From contig JAGAHC010000091.1 in NCBI GenBank assembly GCA_017627275.1, positions 1 to 64,000 of the forward strand: a stretch of DNA of 64,000 nt. The letters are read 5' to 3'. This document shows positions 51,965 to 60,236 of this stretch, in pieces. The stretch is from Lachnospiraceae bacterium (GTDB lineage Bacteria; Bacillota; Clostridia; Lachnospirales; Lachnospiraceae). A program made the position numbers and the translations under genes. Below the pieces are notes generated by a model. It searched no databases, was not told the DNA's origin, and worked only from the letters and a program-made list of their open reading frames with translations. The stretch's first letter is position 1. Each line of letters begins with the position of its first letter.

Positions 51965-54786
51965 TAATAACTGCGGTAGGAAATGTTCATGTCAACATTT
52001 CCGCTGATGCCGCTGACACGTCCGGTCGAGGAATACTGCCAGATGTCATAGCGGCTTCTGGTGTATGTCGGCGCCGCCGCATACTGCGCAAGCCAGATGT
52101 GGTAATTGGTCAGCGCGTTTACGTTGATCATCGAGTTGAACCAGGTGGTGTTGGCGTAGACGCCGGCGGAGTATCCGTAGGCTGAGACGGTCTTGCAGAA
52201 GGCCTGGATGTTCCTCGTTCTCTGGTCCACGCTGACGTGGTCGCCTCTGCCGCCGGAACTTTCCACATCGAGGAAGACCGGAAGGCTGACACCGTAACCG
52301 GAAATGGCGTTCAGGACGTAGGTCGCCTCTTCCACCGCTTCCACCTCGGTCACTGCCTGGGAGAAGAAGTAGACGCCGACCTTGATGCCGGCGCTTCTGG
52401 CGCCCTGGATGTTCGCGCGGAACTTGGAGTCCTCAATGATCTTGCCGATGCTCGATCCGCGGTATCCGCAGCGGATGATCGCGTAGCTGACGCCGGAATT
52501 GCGTACGGCCGCCCAGTCGATGTTGCCGTTCCAGGTGGAGACGTCGATCCCCATCGAAGTATTGCCGGTCACCAGCACGCCGTCCGACCCGAAGGTATGC
52601 TTGGCGCCCTGGATGGTCTGTTCACCGGTCACATAGGTGCCGTCCGCATTGAAGTAATAGGTCTTTCCTTCAATGGTCTGCCACCCGGTATATTTGTATT
52701 TTTTGGTCGTGCTGATCCGGCGGTAGAAGGTATCGTAGTGGTCATAATCCGACACATAGGCTTCCACGTAGCCGCCGTCCGGCTTCCGGATATACAGCGG
52801 ATTGCCCTCTTTGTCCTTCAGGCGGGCGCTCTCGTCCACGGCATTCTTTACGGTCACCTGCACGGTTTTTCTGACATTGGTATCCGCCTCTGCCGTCACG
52901 GTGATATTCGCCTTGCCTTCCGCAACGCCCGTGACGGTTCCGTCTGCCGCTACGGTCGCGACACCGGTATTGTCGCTCACAAAGCTGACGGCGGTATTGT
53001 CGGTTCCCGTGACGGAAGGGTTGATCTTGGCGGTCTTCCCGACCTGGATCGTCATGGTGCTTTCCACGCTCTGCAGCGTGATCTCGCGTTTGGCGGTGTT
53101 TACGGTCACGTTGAGGCTTACGCTCTTGGACGGTTCCGCCTTGCTGATCGCCGTCAGCACGGCGCTCCCGGCCTTGAGCGGTCTGAACTTGCCGTCCGCA
53201 AGAGCCACGACGTCGTTCCCCTTGGTAACGCTCCAGTTGACGCCGGTTTCACTCGTCCCTGTCACGGTGACCGCGGGAAGCGCCAGGGCTTCCTGTCCTT
53301 CGATCACGATGGCATCGTGGTAGGGAATGGACAGTTTGATCTCCGCGGGCTTCGGCTTTTCTTCCGAAGTGGGCGGATTCTCCGACGTCGGCTTCTCCTC
53401 CGAAGTAGGAGGGTTCTCCGAAGTCGGCGGGTTCTCGGACGACGGCGGATTCTCCGATGTCGGTGTTTCTCCGGAAGTCGTCCCGCCTTCCTGCGGCGTG
53501 GTCTCTTCCGCAGACTGTGTGCTCTCCGTACTGTCTGCGCTTGCACCGTCACCTTCTGCCTTTAAGACGCCGCCCTTCCTGAGGGCCAGCTGTTTATACT
53601 GCGTATACAGTCCGGCGGATGCCGTGGAGAAAGGATTGGGGATCTCGCTCTTGTCCACCTTTTCATAGGTGGTCGTATCCTCGGACAGTCCCCCGTCCTC
53701 TACTTCCGTTTTGGTCGATTCGACAAAGGCGACCGTATCCTGCGCCACGCTTTCCACGACCGTGTCCTTCTTGGCCGTGTCTTCCTTGGCAACGTTGATC
53801 TCCGACTCCTTCTTGACTTCGCCGGCAATATCGATCTTCTTGTAGGCGAGCTGGTCGGTGACCTTTACCTTCTGCTCCTCAGTTGGGAGCTTGTACTCCT
53901 TCAGTTTCTTATTTTCGTCCAGCGTCTTTTCGTCGAACGTAACGAGTTTGACCGTGTATTCCCCGGCCGCCATCTTATCCTTATAAATGATGCCGTCCTG
54001 ATCATGGTCCTCATACGTGGAGGTCTTGCCGGCAGGGTCCTTCACTTCCACTTTGAACGGCACGTTTGCCACCATCGTCTGTTCTTCTTTCAGCAGGAAC
54101 TTGATCTTCAGATCGCTCTGCACGGAAGAAAGAAACATCTGGATCTCGCGGGATCCCTCTTTGGCCTTTTCCTCTTCCTCCTGCTGCCGTCTTTCCTCTT
54201 CTTCCTTCAGAAGGCGCAGGCGCTCCGCTTCCATTTCCTCCTGTCTGACCCGTTCCTCGGCGACGGCCTGCACCTTGTCCGCGCCGATCATGGCGACGCC
54301 CGAAAGCTTCGTCCGGTAGACCGCCAGGTCTTCCTTGGTCACTTCCTGCTTCGGCATATTCTTGGCCTGCACATAACGGGTCCCGAAAATAAACCCGACG
54401 CAGATCACGACCACGCCGGAGAGGATGATCGCCGCGTCCAGGAGCTTTGTCATCTGAGAGGCCTCCCGGAATCTTTCCAGGAAGGGCAGCGAAAAGCGTC
54501 CTTTTCCGCGTGCGGTTTTGCGTTTGACCTTTTTGGTTATTCTCTCTGTTTCGGCCGCAGGCGCTTCCTCTTCTTCGAAGTCCAGGAATTCCAGTTCCTC
54601 CTGCTCTGTTTCTTCTTCGAAGACATAGATCTCCTCCGTCGCCTCCTCGGGAAGCGCCGTTTCGTCTGCTGTTTCCGTCGTATGATCCGATAAATAGAGC
54701 TCTTCCAGGTCTATGACATCAGTGTCATTAAATAGCTCTGTGAACTCTATTTCGCCGTCATGTATGTCATAATCCGTATATTTCAA
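51964..54786 (-). CDS. Membrane-anchored GH25 muramidase with Ig-like and cell-wall-binding repeats
   Basis: The start is a TTG with GGAGG eight bases upstream, giving 940 residues. Layout: acidic cytoplasmic tail (1-85), basic segment, membrane helix (115-137), charged coiled coil (174-216), an extracellular region, a Thr-Ser-Glu-Asn-Pro-Pro repeat linker (440-480), two Ig-like domains (481-565 and BIG2 at 570-649), a choline-binding-like repeat (699-744), and a GH25 lysozyme domain (745-940) with catalytic aspartate in GIDVSTW and DVE acids. It would cut peptidoglycan while tied to the membrane. It has its own promoter; the 3' end abuts the palindrome. Confidence 0.9.
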   Translation of the reverse strand: MKYTDYDIHDGEIEFTELFNDTDVIDLEELYLSDHTTETADETALPEEATEEIYVFEEETEQEELEFLDFEEEEAPAAETERITKKVKRKTARGKGRFSLPFLERFREASQMTKLLDAAIILSGVVVICVGFIFGTRYVQAKNMPKQEVTKEDLAVYRTKLSGVAMIGADKVQAVAEERVRQEEMEAERLRLLKEEEERRQQEEEEKAKEGSREIQMFLSSVQSDLKIKFLLKEEQTMVANVPFKVEVKDPAGKTSTYEDHDQDGIIYKDKMAAGEYTVKLVTFDEKTLDENKKLKEYKLPTEEQKVKVTDQLAYKKIDIAGEVKKESEINVAKEDTAKKDTVVESVAQDTVAFVESTKTEVEDGGLSEDTTTYEKVDKSEIPNPFSTASAGLYTQYKQLALRKGGVLKAEGDGASADSTESTQSAEETTPQEGGTTSGETPTSENPPSSENPPTSENPPTSEEKPTSENPPTSEEKPKPAEIKLSIPYHDAIVIEGQEALALPAVTVTGTSETGVNWSVTKGNDVVALADGKFRPLKAGSAVLTAISKAEPSKSVSLNVTVNTAKREITLQSVESTMTIQVGKTAKINPSVTGTDNTAVSFVSDNTGVATVAADGTVTGVAEGKANITVTAEADTNVRKTVQVTVKNAVDESARLKDKEGNPLYIRKPDGGYVEAYVSDYDHYDTFYRRISTTKKYKYTGWQTIEGKTYYFNADGTYVTGEQTIQGAKHTFGSDGVLVTGNTSMGIDVSTWNGNIDWAAVRNSGVSYAIIRCGYRGSSIGKIIEDSKFRANIQGARSAGIKVGVYFFSQAVTEVEAVEEATYVLNAISGYGVSLPVFLDVESSGGRGDHVSVDQRTRNIQAFCKTVSAYGYSAGVYANTTWFNSMINVNALTNYHIWLAQYAAAPTYTRSRYDIWQYSSTGRVSGISGNVDMNISYRSY
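53352..53472. repeat. Tandem repeat coding for the TSENPP/TSEEKP linker
   Basis: Units of 18-24 bases encoding T-S-E-N-P-P or T-S-E-E-K-P recur about six times in the GH25 gene. Such Pro/Thr/Ser/Glu linkers hold domains apart on the cell surface and often vary in copy number among strains by slippage. Confidence 0.75.
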
Positions 54787-54831
54787 ACAAATTCCTCCAT
54801 ATACAACATTTGTGTCATTTTTCTTGTGCTC

Positions 54832-54860
54832 ATTATAGCCTGCCTTTTTGGTGTTGTACA
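54832..54860 (-). promoter_or_regulatory. Candidate sigma-A promoter of the GH25 gene
   Basis: On the minus strand TGTACA (54855-54860) and a consensus TATAAT (54832-54837) are 17 bases apart. The TTG start at 54786 lies about 40 bases downstream, after GGAGG. Confidence 0.65.
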
Positions 54861-54915
54861 GAGCAAAATAGGGTCTGTTTTTATCTTTTTTGAAATCGCG
54901 TCCAGATGTGGTGGT

Positions 54916-55275
54916 TTAGAGATTAAAAACCACAATTCCGGCAAGGATCAGAAGGATGCCGAGCATTTTGTTGCGCGTGATCGGCTCCGCAAAGAATATC
55001 CTGCCGAAGAAGAGGACAAAGATATAGCCCATGGTCTCGAGGACCGGGACGATCATATAGATGTCGGTGGTGCGGTATGCCAGAATGGTCAGCACCATCG
55101 ATAAGAACAGCATGCCGTACCCGAAGAGGACATATCTGTTCAGATACTCGCGAATCGGGTTTTCATAGGTGATCCCGGCGCTTTTTTTCAGCAAAATCTG
55201 GGAACTGGATGCCAGAAGCTCCGAGCAGACCATGATGGCCACGGGAAGAAGGAGACTGCTGCCTGCAAGCATCAT
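54916..55275 (-). CDS. SMR/EamA-like small membrane transporter, subunit 2
   Basis: A 119-residue protein with four membrane helices. It overlaps the preceding gene by four bases (ATGA), and the two are probably halves of a heterodimer like ArnE/ArnF, which flip undecaprenyl-linked amino sugars, or a paired SMR exporter. A conserved glutamate lies in helix 1 (CSELLASSSQILLKK). Because it ends a surface-glycan cluster, a lipid-linked sugar flippase is the better guess, but the substrate cannot be read from sequence. Confidence 0.78.
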   Translation of the reverse strand: MMLAGSSLLLPVAIMVCSELLASSSQILLKKSAGITYENPIREYLNRYVLFGYGMLFLSMVLTILAYRTTDIYMIVPVLETMGYIFVLFFGRIFFAEPITRNKMLGILLILAGIVVFNL

Positions 55276-55670
55276 TTCGACACCTCCTCTTCTGCACGCT
55301 TTGTGGGCTGTGCCTTTTCTTTTTCCGGAAGGTTCAGGATGACGACCCCCGCAATGACGATCAGCACGCCGAGCGCCTTCCGGAACGTGATCTTCTCATG
55401 AAAGATCACGACGCTCCACAAGAGGCCCCACAGGAGGACCATCGCCTTATTGGCATAGGCGATCGAGATGTCAAAGCGCTTGATGACCTGCTGCCAGAGA
55501 ACGGCATAGATCGCAAGCACCACCAGCTCCGCGCCGAAAAACAGCAGAAACCGGAGGCTGAAGAAGGATTCCCCGGAGGCAAACTTGGAAAGAACGCTCA
55601 CCAGGGAAAAGATCATGACCACACCCTGCAGCAGCAGGAGGTTTTTGATTGAAAGCGTCTTACCTTCCAT
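55272..55670 (-). CDS. SMR/EamA-like small membrane transporter, subunit 1
   Basis: The ATG at 55670 overlaps the stop of the upstream glycosyltransferase gene by 11 bases and gives 132 residues; a longer frame starting at 55724 lies inside that gene. There are four membrane helices, with IAYANKAMVLLWGLLWSVVIF and FRKALGVLIVIAGVVIL typical of EamA/SMR proteins, and a charged C-terminal tail. It pairs with the following gene. Such pairs occur with undecaprenyl-phosphate sugar modification systems. Confidence 0.78.
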   Translation of the reverse strand: MEGKTLSIKNLLLLQGVVMIFSLVSVLSKFASGESFFSLRFLLFFGAELVVLAIYAVLWQQVIKRFDISIAYANKAMVLLWGLLWSVVIFHEKITFRKALGVLIVIAGVVILNLPEKEKAQPTKRAEEEVSK

Positions 55671-56826
55671 CGGCCAGCTCCAGATACTTTTCTTCCATGG
55701 TTTTGGACAGATACGCGGCGTCATATCCCTGTTCTCTGATCGACTGCAGGGCTTCCTGCGCCTCTTTCTCTCTGTTTACGGGGTCTTTCGCCCTGTTCTT
55801 CGCGGCAAGGATCGCCCTTTGCCACGCTTCTTTCTCTCCCAGGGGGATCCTTTCGACCAGTTTCGTGAGGCAGACTTCGTCCGTCACCCTGTCGGAGATC
55901 ACGCAGGGAAGTCCCGAGACCTGCGCCTCGACGACAGTCCCCGGCACGCCTTCATACAGGGAAGGCAGCGCAAAGACATCCATGGCCCGGTAAAGGTCTG
56001 CCACCTTTTCCGCAGGCAGCGCGCCGGTAAAGAGGACCTTTCCGGCAAGGCCTGCTTTTTCGCACAATTCTCTGACGCGGTCCTGTTCCGGTCCCTTTCC
56101 GACAAACAGGAGCCTGTCGTTCTCCGCAAGGGCATCCGCCAGACACTCGACCAGGAACGCCTGGTTCTTTACCTTCTCAAAGCGCCCGACATGGCCGATG
56201 ACGAAGGCATCCTCTGCAATGCCGTATTCCTCCCGCGCGGCCATTCTTTTTGCAGGATCAAAGAGAAAGGCCTCCGCCTCGATGGCATTGGGGATCACCT
56301 CCACCCGATTCTCCCTGACTGCCGCTTCTCCGTACACGGCTTCCCCTGCATGGAGTGAGCAGCTCCAGAGGAAATCTGCCTTGTTTTTCAGGTCTCTCCG
56401 CAGATACTCCGTCGCGATTCCCTTCAGGCCATTTTCCGTCCCGGCGCTTCGTACGTGCGCGATCGTCACAGGCCCCTTTCTGCCGCATTCGGCATATGCC
56501 TTCTTTGCCTTCGGCAGGTAGATCGACGCCGTGCTCGTCATGTGGCCTTCGACCACGTCATATTCCGTGTGGGTCATAAAGAAACTGTATGCCGCCAGTT
56601 CGTAGGCGACCAGATTGTATCCTTTAAAACGCGGCAGGGTATAAATCGCGCCGCCGAGACGCTTTACCTCTTCCGCAAAGTCGTCCTTCCCCGACGTATG
56701 GACAAGGAAATCAAACTGCACCTTCTCCCGGTCGAGGTGACGATAGAGGTCCATGATCCTGCTTTCGGCGCCGCCGCGGTTCAAAGTCCCCAGAACATGC
56801 AGCACGCGTACCGGTCCCGTTTTCAT
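55660..56826 (-). CDS. GT4-family glycosyltransferase
   Basis: A 388-residue GT-B enzyme. The N-terminal domain has VLHVLGTLNRGGAESRIMD, with the GGAE acceptor loop; the C-terminal domain has VIGHVGRFEKVKNQAFLVE near 210, and a donor-binding ALPSLYEGVPGTVVEAQ near 285 with the E-x7-E signature. It would add a sugar to a lipid-linked glycan in the cytoplasm. It overlaps the formyltransferase stop by one base (TGATG). Confidence 0.9.
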   Translation of the reverse strand: MKTGPVRVLHVLGTLNRGGAESRIMDLYRHLDREKVQFDFLVHTSGKDDFAEEVKRLGGAIYTLPRFKGYNLVAYELAAYSFFMTHTEYDVVEGHMTSTASIYLPKAKKAYAECGRKGPVTIAHVRSAGTENGLKGIATEYLRRDLKNKADFLWSCSLHAGEAVYGEAAVRENRVEVIPNAIEAEAFLFDPAKRMAAREEYGIAEDAFVIGHVGRFEKVKNQAFLVECLADALAENDRLLFVGKGPEQDRVRELCEKAGLAGKVLFTGALPAEKVADLYRAMDVFALPSLYEGVPGTVVEAQVSGLPCVISDRVTDEVCLTKLVERIPLGEKEAWQRAILAAKNRAKDPVNREKEAQEALQSIREQGYDAAYLSKTMEEKYLELADGR

Positions 56827-57749
56827 CAGGAGAGCACCATCCCGGGAAGCAGCGGAATATCCGCTTCATACCGGTCGATCAGAAGCGATCCGTCCACGGT
56901 GCGGACGATCGGTTTGTCGTCAAACACTTCGATGATCTCCCCCGGCGCATAGGCGGAGAAGTCCAGGATCTCGTCAAAGGGATGCGCCTCCAGGATCCTG
57001 ACTGTGTGTTCATTGCTGGAGCAGAACGCGCCCGCAAAGGGTTCTCCCACGGCGCGGATCAGATTGTAAATATCCCTTGTGCGCCCGTGGAAATCGATCT
57101 TTCCGTCGGCCGGCGTCCGTTTTTCATACCAGCTGTCAAAGTCCCTGGCGTCCGTGCGTACCGTGATCTTCCCGTCCTTTGCAAACGCCGCAAGCAGCTC
57201 CTTCAGGAGTGCCTTGGACGCGATCGTATTCTTATACTGCGCCGTACGGATCGTGTCATGGGCGTTCAGCGCAAAGGTCCTGGTTGCAAAGACATTGGGA
57301 CTGTCCGGCTTCTCATCGTACCGGAAGAGGTTCAGATTAAACCTCGTGTCTCCCAGAAGGATGGACCAGTTCAAAGGGCTCCTCCCCCTGCCGAAGGGAA
57401 GGTATCCCGCATTCCCGTGGAAGCCGAAGATCCCGACGGAAAATGCGTCCAGCACCGCCTTCGGGATCAGGCGCTGCCACCCGGAAACGATGCCCAGTTC
57501 GAAGGTATTGTCCGCAAAAAAAGCAGCCGTCTTCTCATCCGTCAGCGAATAAGAAGGCGCTTCAAACACCGGGATCCCCAGCGTCTCTTCCAGAACGCCA
57601 AGCCCCTGAAACCCCGCCACGTCATTCTTCTTCGTGACCGCTTCTTCGATGGTCACGATGAGGCTGACCGGCATGAGTTCCTTATGGATATAAGAAATGA
57701 TTTCTGCGGATGTGTCCTTTACGCCGAACACGACCAATGGATAATGCAT
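56826..57749 (-). CDS. Formyltransferase-fold protein (sugar N-formyltransferase-like)
   Basis: A 307-residue protein whose central part has FGFHGNAGYLPFGRGRSP near residues 125-145 and YDEKPDSPNV near 165, the His and Asp positions of methionyl-tRNA and sugar-amine formyltransferases. In the usual N-x-H motif the asparagine position is glycine here. A C-terminal OB-like part (TVRILEAHPFDEILDFSAYAPGEII) resembles Fmt. It probably formylates an amino group on a nucleotide or lipid-linked sugar. The needed aminotransferase is not in view. Confidence 0.75.
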   Translation of the reverse strand: MHYPLVVFGVKDTSAEIISYIHKELMPVSLIVTIEEAVTKKNDVAGFQGLGVLEETLGIPVFEAPSYSLTDEKTAAFFADNTFELGIVSGWQRLIPKAVLDAFSVGIFGFHGNAGYLPFGRGRSPLNWSILLGDTRFNLNLFRYDEKPDSPNVFATRTFALNAHDTIRTAQYKNTIASKALLKELLAAFAKDGKITVRTDARDFDSWYEKRTPADGKIDFHGRTRDIYNLIRAVGEPFAGAFCSSNEHTVRILEAHPFDEILDFSAYAPGEIIEVFDDKPIVRTVDGSLLIDRYEADIPLLPGMVLS

Positions 57750-57763
57750 CTGTATCCTTTCCC

Positions 57764-57795
57764 GGAACCACTCTTCCCTGAGGAAACCGGTCCCT
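57764..57795. repeat. REP-like unit between two glycan genes
   Basis: GGAACCACTCTTCCCTGAGGAAACCGGTCCC matches one arm of the 51730-51964 palindrome over about 27 bases with small changes. It fills the gap between the epimerase stop and the formyltransferase gene. Confidence 0.65.
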
Positions 57796-57797
57796 GT

Positions 57798-58772
57798 TTA
57801 GAGATTCTTCCGGTACCAGGCAATGGCTTCCGTGATGCCTGCCTTGAAATCATAGGAAGGGTCGTAACCCAGTTTTTCCCTGGCCTTCGAGATGTCCGCA
57901 TTGGAATCGCGGATGTCCCCTTTGCGCGGTTCGCCGAAGATCGGCTCGATGTCCTTGTGTAGTGCCTCGCACAGGTGATGGTAGACATCGATCAGGTATT
58001 CTCTGCCGCCGGCGCCGATGTTGTAGGCCTCTCCGGCCGCGGAAGAATCCGCCAGCGCCGCCCGCATATTGGCTTCGATAACGTTATCGACATAGGTAAA
58101 GTCTCTGCTCTGTTTTCCGTCCCCGTTGATGGTCGGGCACTCGTCATTCATCAGGAGCTTGATGAACTTCGGAATGACGGCCGCGTAAGCGCCGTCCGGA
58201 CTCTGTCTTCTCCCGAACACGTTGAAGTAGCGCAGCCCGTAGGTATCCAGCCCGTACAGTTTATGATACAGTTTTCCGTACTCCTCGTCCGTCCGTTTGG
58301 TCAGCGCGTAGGGCGACAGGAGATTCCCCTCTCCGCCTTCCTTCTTCGGCAGGGTAACGGAATCCCCGTATACAGAGGAACTGGACGCGTAGACAAACTT
58401 CTTCACGCCGCACTGTCTCGCGGCTTCCATCATGTTGAGCGTCCCGCGGATGTTGATCTCTTCGTACAGAAGCGGCATCTCGATGCTGCGCGGAACGCTG
58501 CCCCAGGCCGCCTGATGAAACACAAAGTCCACGCCCTCACAGGCCTTCAGGCAGGCCTCGAGGTCCCGGATGTCCTCTTCCAGAAACGTGAAGGAAGGGT
58601 TTGCAAGAAACGGTTCGATATTCTCTTTATGTCCGGTCGACAGGTTGTCAAGGCAACGTACGGTGTAACCTTTTTGCAGAAGGGCTTCACACAGGTTGGC
58701 GCCGATAAAGCCCGCTCCGCCCGTTACCAAAAACACACTCTGTTCCGGAAATGTCAGTTCCTGATAGCTCAT
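57798..58772 (-). CDS. NAD-dependent UDP-sugar 4-epimerase (WbpP-like SDR)
   Basis: The 324-residue extended SDR has VTGGAGFIGANLCEAL as NAD loop, HQAAWGSVPRSIE near 86, catalytic SPYALTK near 153 (Tyr and Lys), and LRYFNVFGRRQSP near 176. These features match UDP-N-acetylglucosamine or UDP-glucuronate 4-epimerases of the WbpP/Gne group. It should supply a precursor for the glycan. It follows the GNAT gene by 45 bp. Confidence 0.88.
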   Translation of the reverse strand: MSYQELTFPEQSVFLVTGGAGFIGANLCEALLQKGYTVRCLDNLSTGHKENIEPFLANPSFTFLEEDIRDLEACLKACEGVDFVFHQAAWGSVPRSIEMPLLYEEINIRGTLNMMEAARQCGVKKFVYASSSSVYGDSVTLPKKEGGEGNLLSPYALTKRTDEEYGKLYHKLYGLDTYGLRYFNVFGRRQSPDGAYAAVIPKFIKLLMNDECPTINGDGKQSRDFTYVDNVIEANMRAALADSSAAGEAYNIGAGGREYLIDVYHHLCEALHKDIEPIFGEPRKGDIRDSNADISKAREKLGYDPSYDFKAGITEAIAWYRKNL

Positions 58773-58817
58773 GATCTTCCTCGATTCCTGTTTGCTTTTT
58801 TCCGCCTTTGCGGCGGA

Positions 58818-59306
58818 TCACTTTATTGCATCGACTCTGTACTGATAGAGCGTCTTTTCTTCGTCTGTCCGGAGCGCCTCGTAGCCCGCGCGTAAGAAGG
58901 CGCGGTTCGATGCCTGATTCTCCGGCTTTACACTCCCCAGAAAAACACTCGTTTCCGGAAAGTCCTCTTTCGCTGTCTGTACGATCTCTCTCAACAGCCA
59001 TGTCCCGAGGCCCCGTCTCCGGAACGCCCTGTCCACCGAGTAGCTGATCTCGAGCGCCGTCCGCGTTCCCGTCACGGGGTCTTCCGCAGCTTTTACCCGG
59101 ATCTGTCCCGCCGGCTCTCCCTCTACCTCGAGCACATACTGTCTGCGATCCCTGTCCGCCAGAAGCTTTTCAAAAAACTCCTGATGGACCGTGTAATGGA
59201 TCTCTTCCGTATGGAAGGACATCTCCCGCACCAGCGGATCGTTCCGGAAGCGGTACAGGAGATCGCAGTCGTTTTCGTTTGCTTTGCGAAGCCTGCGTTC
59301 TTCCAT
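58818..59306 (-). CDS. GNAT N-acetyltransferase (PseH/RimJ-like)
   Basis: A 162-residue GNAT with RFRNDPLVREMSF near 20, DRAFRRRGLGTWLLREI near 95 (acetyl-CoA loop), and PENQASNRAFLRAGYEAL near 130. The RND/PLVR opening recalls acetyltransferases of 4-amino sugars such as PseH. It could acetylate the same amino group that the formyltransferase-like protein would target, so the two may act on different sugars. The stop of the GT2 gene overlaps its start. Confidence 0.78.
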   Translation of the reverse strand: MEERRLRKANENDCDLLYRFRNDPLVREMSFHTEEIHYTVHQEFFEKLLADRDRRQYVLEVEGEPAGQIRVKAAEDPVTGTRTALEISYSVDRAFRRRGLGTWLLREIVQTAKEDFPETSVFLGSVKPENQASNRAFLRAGYEALRTDEEKTLYQYRVDAIK

Positions 59307-60232
59307 CAGGCATCCCGCTTTCTCAACAGGTTCCGCTGCAGTTCAAAGTCCCGGCGGTTCTTCTGCTCGATATGGGAAAGGATGAGTCCCGTAAAAAAGC
59401 AGAGGATGGCCGCGATTGCCACAAAGCCGCAGACGATGAGCGTCGGGAATCGCTCCACGAGACCGGTCCTCGCGTAGTCCGCCGCCACCGGAATAAAGAA
59501 CACGACCGAGATGAGCAGCAGGAGGAACGCCAGAAAGCCGAAGTACCGCAGCGGCCTGTAATGGCTGTACAGACTGAGGATGGTCCGCAGGACCTTTATC
59601 CCGTCCGAATAGGTATTGAGTTTCGATTCGCTCCCCTCGGGGCGGTCTCTGTATTCGATAACGACATTGTCGATCTGCATGCGGTTGTTGACTGCGTGGA
59701 TCGTCATTTCGGTCTCGATCTCGAAGCCCTCCGAAAGAACGGGGAAGGTCTTTACGAAATCATAGCTGAGGGCCCGGAAGCCGGTCATGATATCGCGGAT
59801 GTCGCAGCGGAAAAGGCGGTTGATCGATCCCCTTACCACGCTGTTGCCGGAGTTGTGGAAGGGACGCTTGTTCTCCGTAAAATACGTGGAGGAGAGCCTG
59901 TCGCCCACCACCATATCGGCATTTTCCAACAGGACCTTATCCGTCATCTCGCGCGCCGCTTCCATCGGGTAGGTGTCATCGCCGTCCACCATCACATAGC
60001 ATTCCGCATCGATCTCGCGGAACATGCGGCGAAGGACATTGCCCTTCCCCTGCATTCTTTCACTGCGGACAACGGCGCCCGCCTCTCCCGCAAGACGCAC
60101 GGTATCGTCGGTCGAATTGTTGTCATAGACATAGATGACTGCTTCCGGAAGCGCCTTCCTTGCGTCCTCCACCACCTTGGCTATGGTCTTTGCCTCGTTA
60201 TAGCACGGGATCAGTACTGCAATCTTATCCAT
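59306..60232 (-). CDS. Dolichyl-phosphate-mannose-like GT2 glycosyltransferase
   Basis: The ATG at 60232, with GGAG before it and 4 bp after the previous stop, gives 308 residues; the longer frame to 60334 lies in that gene. It has KIAVLIPCYNEAKTIAKV, YVYDNNSTDDT, YVMVDGDDTYPM (metal-binding DGD) and TGFRALSYDFVK, then two C-terminal membrane helices. Such enzymes charge polyprenyl phosphate with a sugar for transfer outside the cell. Confidence 0.9.
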   Translation of the reverse strand: MDKIAVLIPCYNEAKTIAKVVEDARKALPEAVIYVYDNNSTDDTVRLAGEAGAVVRSERMQGKGNVLRRMFREIDAECYVMVDGDDTYPMEAAREMTDKVLLENADMVVGDRLSSTYFTENKRPFHNSGNSVVRGSINRLFRCDIRDIMTGFRALSYDFVKTFPVLSEGFEIETEMTIHAVNNRMQIDNVVIEYRDRPEGSESKLNTYSDGIKVLRTILSLYSHYRPLRYFGFLAFLLLLISVVFFIPVAADYARTGLVERFPTLIVCGFVAIAAILCFFTGLILSHIEQKNRRDFELQRNLLRKRDA

Positions 60233-60236
60233 GATG

